Shown here: positions 54,812-64,000 of the stretch, one piece after another
Layout of the letters: every line of letters begins with the position of its first letter
Numbering within the stretch: position 1 is the stretch's first letter
Source: Phallusia mammillata
Lineage: Eukaryota; Chordata; Ascidiacea; Phlebobranchia; Ascidiidae
NCBI GenBank assembly: GCA_003260075.1
Contig: QLIY01000446.1
Coordinates: 54,559-118,558, forward strand
Reading direction: 5' to 3'
DNA length: 64,000 nucleotides
Translations under genes and position numbers: made by a program
The notes under the pieces: model-generated
What the model was told of the DNA's origin: nothing
The model's database searches: none
Seen by the model: the letters and a program-made list of their open reading frames with translations, nothing else

Positions 54812-55624
54812 ATGCATTCTTCAAGGCATAATGCTTTCGTTGGACAGAAGGTGGCAAAGAATCCAGAGGAAAGTAAAAGGGAATCGACATGGTTACCGCC
54901 ACGACGCCCGGCAACGTCAAAGACGTTTATTCAGAGTCGTTATACTCAACCTTATTATCAACAGACGCATATTTACAATAGCACGGGGACTAACTCTTAT
55001 CCAGGACGTTGGCATGCCTGGCCAAATAGAATAAGTTTGCTGGAAACCCAGCAGCAACAACAACAACCTAGCAAGAAAAAAACTTGGGAACCATTGCAGA
55101 CTTTTAGGACGCAGTCAACTTCTGGAGGTCTGGGGAAGCAAAAAGCAAAGAAACAAGAAATGCGACAAACACCGAGTGATCAACAAAAACAAGAGATACA
55201 TCAGGATAAGGCACAACAACTTAGGAAGTCAGAAAAACTGACAGAACCAAAACAACAGCAACTGCAATTGCCTGAACAAAATTTTCTTTCACTCGGACAG
55301 AAAAAATTACAAGAGGGACTACCGGAATTCACAAAAAGCACAGAAACTTTGCAAAATAATGACCTCAAAACAAAATTTGATCTAGGAAATGAAGCCTCCT
55401 GCATTGATTATGGGCAATTCATTCAATCAGAGTTGGAACTACAGGAAGATCGAACTCTTCACATCAACGTATTGTTTGTGAAATGTCTTGATGCTTCCGG
55501 GGAAGATAAGTTTCGGTCTGTCAACGACCTTAACAGTTTCATCAACGGGTTACACACGGTAACCAATTATGGCGGTTTGGTACAAAGCTGCTCTGCTTTA
55601 GCGACACCTAATGTTCGAAACTAA
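54812..55624 (+). CDS. Q-rich protein sharing the C-terminal module of the upstream gene, about 270 aa
   Basis: Open from ATG 54812 (frame open from the TGA at 54779) to the TAA at 55622. The first ATG in the frame is used. A spliced 5' exon is possible, since ttacag- and tttag-like acceptors lie just upstream. The protein starts basic and S/T-rich, has a QQQQQQ run near residue 85, a Q/K-rich middle, and ends with EL..QEDRTLHINVLFVKCLD followed by SVNDLNSFING and YGGLVQ. This matches the end of the 1,130-aa protein almost residue for residue, while the rest is unalignable by eye and the winged-helix part is missing. It is a partial tandem duplicate under constraint in the module, or the 3' part of a longer gene. 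Confidence 0.7.
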   Translation: MHSSRHNAFVGQKVAKNPEESKRESTWLPPRRPATSKTFIQSRYTQPYYQQTHIYNSTGTNSYPGRWHAWPNRISLLETQQQQQQPSKKKTWEPLQTFRTQSTSGGLGKQKAKKQEMRQTPSDQQKQEIHQDKAQQLRKSEKLTEPKQQQLQLPEQNFLSLGQKKLQEGLPEFTKSTETLQNNDLKTKFDLGNEASCIDYGQFIQSELELQEDRTLHINVLFVKCLDASGEDKFRSVNDLNSFINGLHTVTNYGGLVQSCSALATPNVRN

Positions 55625-56190
55625 TTTCACTCATATTTCAAACCTTGTAACTTATTCGCCTTGATAATATGTTGCGAATTTTAATTAAATTGTCTCGATA
55701 ATTTAATATGATCTGCCCTATGATAGTTTTCTTACTTTACTTTAACTACTCCAAAAAAGTCTCAGCTTTCACAATGCGAGTAGTGTTCTGTTTGTGATTA
55801 TATGCAACATGAAAACATTTTGAGATTGATGCTTATCGCTAAAAATTGGGTAACTTCAAAAAATCTAATATTGATAAAACAGAATGTAAAGAAACGAGAA
55901 AATGATTGCTTAACGTTTAAAAAAACTCTCAAAAAGTCTAAATAACATAATTTCCACTTTCACAAAACGACGTTTTTTATTTGGTCCTAGCATTTTGTGA
56001 AAGTTTTCATAACATTGTTGATTTGAATAAATAATAATAAGAGCAAAAATGTTTACAGCAGATGTAACTTTACTTTGGATTCACTACATTTAATTTCTCT
56101 CGTAAAAATCAATCGGAGAGCTTATAAATCGCAGTCAAGACTGAGACCAAAAAGCATAACAAACGACATGCACTTTGTATGCGAGATCAT

Positions 56191-56196
56191 TTTATT
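56191..56196 (-). terminator. Polyadenylation signal of protease copy A
   Basis: AATAAA on the minus strand lies about 32 bases past the stop codon of protease A. Confidence 0.5.
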
Positions 56197-56227
56197 TCCA
56201 TCACGCACAAATTCCAGTGTAAGGTGG

Positions 56228-59003
56228 TTAGCGGGGTGGTATACCGGTTATTGAGTTGATCCAGTCGATAACAGCGGAATTCTTGGACCACACAGCGTTG
56301 GTTTGTATTGGGCATTTAGCAATACCGTATGACGTGTTGCCCACAAGAATCCAAGTGCCATCAGCTTCCTGTATGACCAGTGGACCACCTGAGTCACCCT
56401 GAAAGAACAAACGGAATAAAAGAGTCAGTCTAGTTGTAGTTTTGTTTTTTCTTATCCTCGGCATACGGAAAAACAAATGTTCATATTCACGACCATGACT
56501 TCGAGCAATATAGCGCCTTCTCGGTAAAATACAAAAAACAATTGCATTGAAGTCCAATAACTATTCCAGGCATGAGACGGAGGCAAAAGGTAAATAGCAT
56601 AGTGTGCGGATCCGAGAACCCAAATTCGAACTTAAAAGTAGACCTACAAGCCCAAACTCGAATTTGTTTCATGAAAACCCGCTCCCAGGGACAAAAAGTT
56701 AGATTTACCATAGATATTGGACTTCAATGCGAAAAAGTTAGATTTTTCGCCATAGTGAAATTGCGAAACCAATGTAATCGATAGTAAAGCCAGGAAATCA
56801 TTTTTGTTTAAACTTAACTTTGTCGGACTTACTGATTTGGGCCATGAGCTTACGTTACAGCGTGGAGCTACTAACGTAAGAACTCACAGTAGTAGTCAGG
56901 TTTGCTCATTTCCGGTAGGTAACGCACTTAAATATTTTAAATGTAGTTTGTGTGCAAAATGCTGGCGGTTAGGGCTATTAGGGTTGGTTTGTGGTTTTAT
57001 AATAATAATAACAATAAAATTAACCTAAAAACCTAGTTCTTTGTGTCAAATTTAGTCCCTAACCTTATCCCAGACTCACTATAATATTAAATAACTGCGC
57101 CCTTTACGCCATCTATCGGTATTTAGCTAACCTTTTCTACTGTAAGTGCTGACTTTTAGTAGCTCTGCCAAGTTTAAGAGCAAACTGGGAACTTTGAGAA
57201 ATGAAAAAGAGTACTTACGCTACAAGCAGTATTGCCCATACCACCAACACACTGCATCCTTGGGGTAAGCCTTTTTCCGAGTATTGAAAAGCAGCCTTCT
57301 GATGGAAGAAGCTGAGTTTTTGCCCACTGGAGGTGGTTTGGAAGTTCGTTATCGTTTCCGTGCAACAATCCCCAGCCCGAAATGTATGCCTCGGTGTATG
57401 CCGGATATTCTATGTCTTTAAATGGCAGAGCAATCACTTGCACCTGAGAAATATTCAATGCTCCCGAATTTTTTAAACAAACATCAAGTAAATACGTTTT
57501 GCCAAAAAAAGGATTTAAATTTTAAAATCAAATTTGAGAAAAAAGTGAATACATCGTAATCGTAATGTAGGAATTTCAACAATCGTCAATTATCTGTGTG
57601 CTTTTACGCCTTATGACTGAATTTCAACTTAGTTAGGTGCCTTGCATCTTTATTTAAAAAAATCGTTCGAGACTATTGCCTATGAATTCGCAATTTTTTC
57701 TTGATACGAGAAGCAACCCACTCTGTCGTTTAACATTGCTGGGGTTTCCATCTCAATGATTCCGTAATCGTAGTCAATTAACAGTCGCATCCAGTTTGGG
57801 TGACATGTAAAGGTTTTCATTGGTATCACTTGGTCTGGCGAATTTAACTCCATCGACCCAAGGTGTACAGTTATATCTCTGAAAACACCGCACAAGTTTG
57901 GGTAGATAATACAAGATAATTAGGTATCTAAGCTTACTACACATTCTGTTAGTAAGGTTTGTTTAATTTCCATCCCTGGGCGCTGGTGCGTTGGAAAATT
58001 TTTTATTTCATTTTAAATATTTTATAGTAAAAAAAAAACATTAAATAAGTAAATCCGACATATGACATTTCTTATTAATTTATTTACTCATTGTACGCCT
58101 TTTTATTGTCCTAAATACCTTAATATGTACAGCAGAGGTTCTTAACCTTTTGTTTCTGTAGCTTTGAAAAAAGAATATCCTAAGTTTCACACACACCAAC
58201 CCCGCGGAAACAAAAAATATACTTACTTACATTTACCATCACTGACGCATGCCAAAATATAAAAACCTAGGACGTAGTACAACTTACGTTACATTATCCA
58301 GTTTGCAATGGCATGCCGTCATAATGAATGTATCAGAAATGACCGAGCCACCGCAAAAATGACTGCCCATTCTCTGTAGTGAGGCTTGCCACGGAACCAT
58401 AGTGGTAGCATCAGTGCCGTCCACAATGCGGTCAGTAGGAGATGCAGCAGCCACTAAAAAATTAAGATTACGATCAAGTTATGTTAAACCTGGCAGTGAA
58501 GTGGGGCGTAAAGTTATATGTGACACGTTTACCTAAACCAATTCACATTTAACCTGTTTGAATCTTTTGACTGGATCCCTATCAATTTAACATGCTTTTG
58601 GACACCCCAACCCAGGGGTACATGTACCCCTTGTGGGTACGAAGCATCAAAGCAGGGGGTACGACATACAGTGTGAAATTATGCGCTATTTAGGCATATT
58701 TGTGAAGAATGTGTACCAAGTTACGTTGTTATATGTTATTTGACTGATTTGAATTACTGATTGTTGGTGTGCTGTAAATATTGTTGAATTTACAAGACTG
58801 TTTTAATGTATATATTCAACACATAAGTTATAAATACACTAAGTTTAATTCCTATTATTACAAGTTTAGAAAAAATTTTCATGAAAGCTCAAAGGGTACG
58901 AGCGCTAAAGATGTTAAGAAACGCTGCCTTAACCCTTTAAAACTCGCATATTTTAATCAAAAAACTCACATGCAACAAACGTTAAAATGATGAGAGCTTT
59001 CAT
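56228..59003 (-). CDS. Chymotrypsin-like secreted serine protease, copy A, 250 aa
   Basis: Five exons: 58970-59003, 58288-58453, 57722-57878, 57219-57443, 56228-56398. They total 753 nt, i.e. 250 aa plus stop. The signal peptide ([11 protein letters not shown]) leads into a very short propeptide cleaved after Arg20 before IVDG. The triad is complete: His60 in TACHC (usually TAAHC), Asp104 in DYDYGII, Ser197 in GDSGGPL. Residue 189 by chymotrypsin numbering is Thr (NTACSGDSGG), not Asp, so trypsin-like specificity is unlikely and chymotrypsin- or elastase-like cleavage more likely. Exon phases are identical to the neighbouring copy B. The first exon was found by matching copy B's phase-1 signal exon. 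A digestive or extracellular protease is the expected role. Confidence 0.92.
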
Positions 59004-59067
59004 CTTGCAGAATTGATTTCTCTTCGCGCAGAAACTTCAACAGTGAAGTTCATCCCAAATAACCATA

Positions 59068-59075
59068 GATATATA
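59068..59075 (-). promoter_or_regulatory. TATA-like box of protease copy A
   Basis: TATATAT on the minus strand lies about 65-70 bases upstream of the protease A start codon. Copy B has a TATA-like element at the same distance, which supports a real core promoter and a short 5' UTR. Confidence 0.45.
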
Positions 59076-59707
59076 CCTCTGTTGTCGTTTGACGTACTTT
59101 CTACGTCATCGACAGCTTCTCTACTTCACATAGTCTATTCTCGGCATCGCGGGAATATTTGCAGGTGTTTTGGTGCGCGCCGTTATTTCGGGCTAAGGTC
59201 ACCAAAACATAAACTACTCGATAAATCGGGTAATTTAAAAAATACAAGACCCCTTTTTGTGAGTTGGACACGAAAAAAATTATTTTTATCCATGGGCAAT
59301 GTGAACTTTTTGTAAGTCGATATTTTATGATTATTTCGTTGATTGTAAGCACAAATGTTTGTGACATCACTCTTTCTCACCGTAGCAAGTGACGTCCAAA
59401 TACATATGTAGCATGTTTGTCAATAGTTTAGGTGTTTGTTTTTGAACATAAATAGCTCTCCGTGTGCAAACTGTGTAACTTGTGAGTGTGTACTTTGTAA
59501 AGGTCGAACCTAGTACAGTACAAACAATTAAACAAAACTCGATATTAACGCAATTAAATTGGTGTTAAAGTTTGGCTAATTACTTGAAAAAGCTCATGTG
59601 AATTTGCTTTTTGACGTTTTGTCGAGTTATCATTTTAGGCTTGTTGATGCAAGACGTCAGTCTTACGCAAAAAAACGCAAAAAAGAAAACCATTTGCTTT
59701 ACGGCAT

Positions 59708-59713
59708 TTTATT
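59708..59713 (-). terminator. Polyadenylation signal of protease copy B
   Basis: AATAAA on the minus strand lies about 40 bases past the stop codon of protease B. Confidence 0.5.
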
Positions 59714-59751
59714 TTATCATCACATGTTCAAACAAGGCAATGATAAGTGAG

Positions 59752-61727
59752 TTATATTCCCGTGATCCCGTTGATCCACTCAATTACAGCAGAATTCTTG
59801 GACCACACTGATGCCGCATTTGTTGGGCAGTTTACAATTCCAAATGACGTGTTGCCAACAAGCAAATATTTTCCGTCGTCATCTTGTACCACAAGTGGGC
59901 CGCCAGAGTCACCCTTAAAGTGAAGACATAGAAATCATATCACCTACATAAATATATCAATCTAAAATCTATTTCTTCTTTCTAATCGCGATTTTTAATT
60001 GTTTGAAATATAAAAAAATAAGCAAGTTTTTACCGATTAGCGCAGTAGTCGGCAACCGCCAGGCCGTATACTTTTTCAGGTTAAATGCTTTAAAACATTT
60101 TGCCCATGTATTTCAGGGATGATAACTAATTTAGTCGTTTTAATTGCTGAATATTTGTAGTTTTTTTGGAGGTCACCCCGCGATAAAATTTCAGTTTTAA
60201 AAACGGTCCGCAAGACAAAAAAGGTTGCCGACCCCTGGTTTGGCGTATAAACTCATCTTTAGGGTTAACCAACGACTTTTTTACCGAATGTTTTCCATTT
60301 TTATTGTTTATATCTATTGTGTCTTCTTTTATAATGACTGCGTTGGTGTAAGGCGTGTTTGAATGGGATTTAAACCGACAGCCGTGTGTCTTTGGAAACC
60401 ACCAATGTCACCAACTTACGTTGCAAGCAGTATTTCCCATAAGGCCGGCACATTGCATTCTCGGGGTAATGGTTTTACCAAGACGTTCCAGACAGTCTGC
60501 TGGGTCAATAAGCTGGGTGTTGGCCCACTGAAGATTGGTCGGGACAGTGTCGCCCCCACCAACGGTCAAGCCCCAGCCGGAAATAAGGGCGGGGGTGCCA
60601 CCGGGGAATTCCTGGCCCGAAGCTGGAAGAGCGATTGGCTGAACCTAAAAAATACGGAATATGTTTTTGCCTGTCGGTTATGGTTATTGTCTTTTTATTA
60701 AACTAATACAACCGAAAAACACACAGTTTTCATGTAGTGGCTGATAAAATCGTGCTTGCAGTAAGGCCTTAAAGTTGGAAAATGTAAAAAAGCTTGGTTT
60801 GCCTTACGTTACGTGAGACCAAGCAAAAGCAACTCAAAAGTAAAATCCAATGTAGTATACAGTTCATTTACAATTTTATAAAAGCCGTCATAAAAAGTTT
60901 CGTTTAGAATGATGTCAAAAGAAAGTCGTTTTAGCTGAAAAAGTTCAAGCGTGGCAAGGTACAACTTACGTTAGAGTTAAAATACAGTTTGGATGTCAAC
61001 TTGATCACAGCGTAGTCGAAATCAATAATCAATTGACGCCAATTCGGATTGCAAGTAAATGATTCCATAGGGATGGATTGTTCTGGATAGCGATAGTCGA
61101 TTGAACCAACATTGACTGTAACATCACTAAAAGCACGACGATATTTCAATTAGCCAAGGTTTTTTTAACATATATTTTTGACTTTGTTTTTGTTACTTTC
61201 AAGTGAAGTTGTAAATTTTTTTGAGTCTTTAAAAAATTTGCTTCGTTTTTTGTGCAAATGAGTTTGCGTTGCTCCAACATGGTGATCTGTAATACAACAG
61301 AGCCACCAACTTCGGACAGCACAGTCATTTTGACCGTAACCCACTTAACCGTTGTTTTAAATAATATCAGCTCAAAAATAAGATATAGATTTACATTAAC
61401 TTACGTTTGCTCGCAATGGCAAGCTGTCATTACAAACAATTCGGCAATAACAGAAGCTCCACAAAAATGACTTCCAAATTTTTGAAGAGAAGCCTGCCAT
61501 GGCGTGGCCTCCATGCTTACTGCATCATTGCCACCGATAATGCGTTCATTGGCAGCAGCAACTAAAAAAAGAGCTTTGTTTTTTATTATATAATTATGTT
61601 AAAATAAAACTTGTGAATAGTTGCTGGAAAAATTCCCCCCTATATGAGTCCACAAATTACTGAGGAGCGTTTGCAAAATTCCAAAATACTCACATGCCAC
61701 AAGACAGAAAACGACAAGAAACTTCAT
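59752..61727 (-). CDS. Chymotrypsin-like secreted serine protease, copy B, 244 aa
   Basis: Five exons: 61694-61727, 61405-61561, 60970-61126, 60420-60644, 59752-59913. They total 735 nt, i.e. 244 aa plus stop. A signal peptide MKFLVVFCLVA is followed by cleavage after Arg18 before IIGG. The triad is His60 (TACHC), Asp101 (DFDYAVI) and Ser194 (GDSGGPL). The pocket residue at chymotrypsin position 189 is Thr (NTACNGDSGG). Exons 1, 3 and 4 are the same length as in copy A (34, 157, 225) and all phases agree, so the pair arose by tandem duplication. A hAT-type MITE (60043-60237) sits in the last intron and is absent from copy A's last intron. Confidence 0.93.
60043..60237. mobile_element. hAT-type MITE in the last intron of protease B
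   Basis: Ends cagtagtcggcaacc and ggttgccgacccctg; flanking octamers gattagcg and gtttggcg agree at six of eight. Shares ends and interior motifs with 31499-31732 in opposite orientation. Confidence 0.65.
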
Positions 61728-61790
61728 GATAAATGGACCTTTGCTTGCTCGAACAGAACTCGAACTAAAATATTACCCTGCAGTGCATGA

Positions 61791-61796
61791 ATATAT
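61791..61796 (-). promoter_or_regulatory. TATA-like box of protease copy B
   Basis: TATATT on the minus strand lies about 65 bases upstream of the start codon, mirroring copy A. Confidence 0.4.
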
Positions 61797-62564
61797 CCGC
61801 CACCGGCACTTGTTTCGACAGCTGATCGGTTTCTCAACTTCTATTTTTGTTGATGGGAAAAATGCCAAATGTTTAACGACCTCACTGACCACAGTAGGTA
61901 ACTACGATCGACTCAGCCGAGTGTTGAGGGAAACTAAAACGCATGGTGAAACCGCCCGCAGCTTGTGCAAAACAATCTAAAACCCATATAAAACCCTGGG
62001 TCGAACAGAATCAATCGTTATACACAGTATTTACACAGAATTTATTTTTACAAAGGTTTTTAGCGCCTTCAGTTTCTTTTACATACGACATTTTCTCTTA
62101 CATACGGACATTCTGCCTTATCTAAACCATTTGCGGGCTCAATAAAACGGTAGGAAATCAATTAGAGTTAAAATATATGTTTTAGGACCGTGATGTGATC
62201 GCCGACTCGCTGAAATTGTTTTACAGACCTAATTGCGACTTCGCAGGTTGGGACCAAAACGCTGCCCGCATAGCCACTTAAACGTGTGCACAAGTAAAAT
62301 TTTAATATCCTTTTTTTTGTATGACCAATAATGAAAGCAGACTGATTTTTTCGGTGACACGATCCGGTATTTGCCTATATCGTACTGAAATTTCAACTTT
62401 ATTTTTAACAAAAGCCATAAATATACATTACAATCGAAGGCTACAAAAACGAGTATTTCTCTTCCAGCAGTTTTTATTACAAATAATCGACATTTCGACG
62501 TCCAATACAAAACGCCTTTATCGGGATAAAATGGAGGCCTACCATACGTCAGCTTTTTAGGGAT
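61797..62564. other. Upstream flank of protease B, no gene seen
   Basis: No coding exon supported in the 0.8 kb between the protease B promoter and the transposon. Short frames on both strands lack family resemblance. Confidence 0.45.
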
Positions 62565-62971
62565 CCTAAAAGCAGTGATGGGGAAACTCAAATCCGACTC
62601 GAGTCACCTGTTTGAAAGACTTGACTTAACTCGAGTCTCAGCTGTGAAAAGACTCGACTTGACTTTGACTCGTCTTACTAGAGACTCGACTCGGACTCCG
62701 ACTCGTTATTTCACAAACAAAATGGAAACTTCTAATAATTGATCCCCTGTTCAGTTGGCTTCAACCAAACAACAGCAGCACTTTACTTTGCCATGTGAAG
62801 TTATTTTTGCTCAATTTTAACATAACGAAGTCGCTGCTACATGCACAAAGTTTCTTAACGCTGAGATTAAGCATTGTACTTATTGCTTGGTTAAAGGTAA
62901 GCGAATGCAGTACATGTCAGGGTCAGGTATTCGCTATTAAGCGTTTATATTACTGTACAAACGCTCTAGCG

Positions 62972-63558
62972 CAGTGGTTCTCAACCTTTTTTCTTTCGTG
63001 GCCCATTTTCATTCCTCAAAAATTCTGTGGCCCAGTAAATTTTTATGAAAGAAAAAACAACTATAAAATAGGTTCAGAAAAAAAATGCAGAACATATTTC
63101 AAACAGATTATAAGTTCAAAACAACTATGCAAAAAATTCATAAAACAGCAAGTACTTTCAGTTATGACCGAGTAAATTGATAAGGGATATGCTGCTATCT
63201 GGCTTTATTGTAATCACAAAGTAGTTTATTACATCNAAAAAATTCATAAAACAGCAAGTACTTTCAGTTATGACCGAGTAAATTGATAAGGGATATGCTG
63301 CTATCTGGCTTTATTGTAATCACAAAGTAGTTTATTACATCATAAACATAAAGTGTTGCAGAAATTCAAAGTAACTTTATTTCGTAAATAGATTAATTTA
63401 AATTATTTTACATCCTTTCCCAATTTCTCCAAAGCTATTATTTTTGTAAAACTGAGTGTAGCGACACAAATGAAAGTAAATTCTTAAAAAAGGTTTCTAT
63501 TTGATTGGTCTGTGGCCCAATAAAAATGCTTCCATGGCCCACTGGTTGAGAACCGCTG
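62972..63558. mobile_element. hAT-type MITE nested in GACTCG copy 2
   Basis: Ends cagtggttctcaacc and ggttgagaaccgctg; perfect target duplication ctctagcg (62964-62971 and 63559-63566). Copy 1 keeps the corresponding uninterrupted site near 29093. The length is inflated by the duplication at 63129-63341. Confidence 0.88.
63129..63341. repeat. Roughly 106-bp duplication with a single n at the join
   Basis: 63129-63234 is repeated identically at 63236-63341 with n at 63235: an unmerged contig overlap. Confidence 0.9.
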
Positions 63559-64000
63559 CTCTAGCGCGTGTAGTAAAAATATAAATTTTGGGTTTTCAAA
63601 AACTCCTTTGAACAGATTGACGTTCTTGTCCACGCTGTTTAATGAGTGTCAATTAACATGTTTCATTAAAGCTGACCCTAAGAAAAGGACGTTGATGAGA
63701 TTTGTTCACTAAAAAAGTCGCGATGAACCATTCAAATAGAATAACTATCCAAACCTGTAACCTTTCCTTGCAAAAACTTTTTTGCCTTGACTCGAACCAC
63801 TAATGACTTGACTTGACTTGAGACTCGAACCTCATTTGACTTGACTTGAGTCGACTTATAGGCATCGTTAACCAACCCTGCCTAAAAGTAGGTTTTTTAT
63901 GTTCTTTTAAACAATGTGACCTCCGTTTTGGTAATGGAAATATGGTAGGCCTAGGATAATGGAATATCTTGAAAGGCAATTTTCTTATAAAGCGTTACCT

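Larger units (their letters stand above)
62573..63880. mobile_element. hAT-type element with GACTCG subterminal repeats, copy 2
   Basis: Ends cagtgatgggg and ccaaccctg; perfect target duplication cctaaaag (62565-62572 and 63881-63888). The interior aligns with copy 1 at 28689-29929, apart from a nested 587-base insertion. Confidence 0.85.

Overview
The window is eukaryotic nuclear DNA: AT-rich, with spliced genes (GT-AG introns of roughly 100-1,500 bases), many short inverted-repeat transposons and one assembly gap. Gene content (a Golgi SPCA-type calcium pump, a Rab-like GTPase, SERHL-type hydrolases, chymotrypsin-fold proteases), compact introns and dense hAT-type MITEs fit an invertebrate deuterostome. 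A tunicate is my best guess, but I could not test it. I rebuilt nine spliced or intronless gene models by hand from splice sites, reading frame and family knowledge. Every multi-exon model closes in frame.

Layout. 1-23,050 (minus): a 22-coding-exon SPCA calcium/manganese P-type ATPase (ATP2C1-like, 948 aa) with at least three candidate alternative first exons. 23,531-25,532 (minus): a Rab-like small GTPase whose catalytic glutamine is replaced by lysine. 25,533-30,690: non-coding, with a nested pair of hAT-type elements. 30,692-32,224 (minus): a class-3-lipase-like hydrolase. 33,566-43,599 (plus): two tandem SERHL-type alpha/beta hydrolases with the same 11-exon structure. 43,600-48,611: a duplicated repeat-rich block around a 235-base gap. 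48,612-52,655 (plus): a 1,130-aa protein with winged-helix-like N-terminal segments and a long Q-rich region. 54,812-55,624 (plus): a shorter Q-rich gene sharing its C-terminal module. 56,228-61,727 (minus): two tandem five-exon chymotrypsin-like secreted proteases. 62,573-63,880: a second copy of the GACTCG-repeat transposon, carrying a nested hAT MITE.

Three local gene duplications (hydrolases, Q-rich module, proteases) shape the right two-thirds. No pathway links all the genes. The left part is basal secretory-pathway machinery (Golgi ion pump, Rab-like GTPase) and the right part is hydrolases and digestive-type proteases.

Assembly caution. Tandem imperfect duplications recur with either a run of about 8-11 C or a single n exactly at the join. 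One repeats three exons of a hydrolase gene in a way that cannot be spliced in frame. I read most of these as unmerged haplotypes or failed contig overlaps, not biology.
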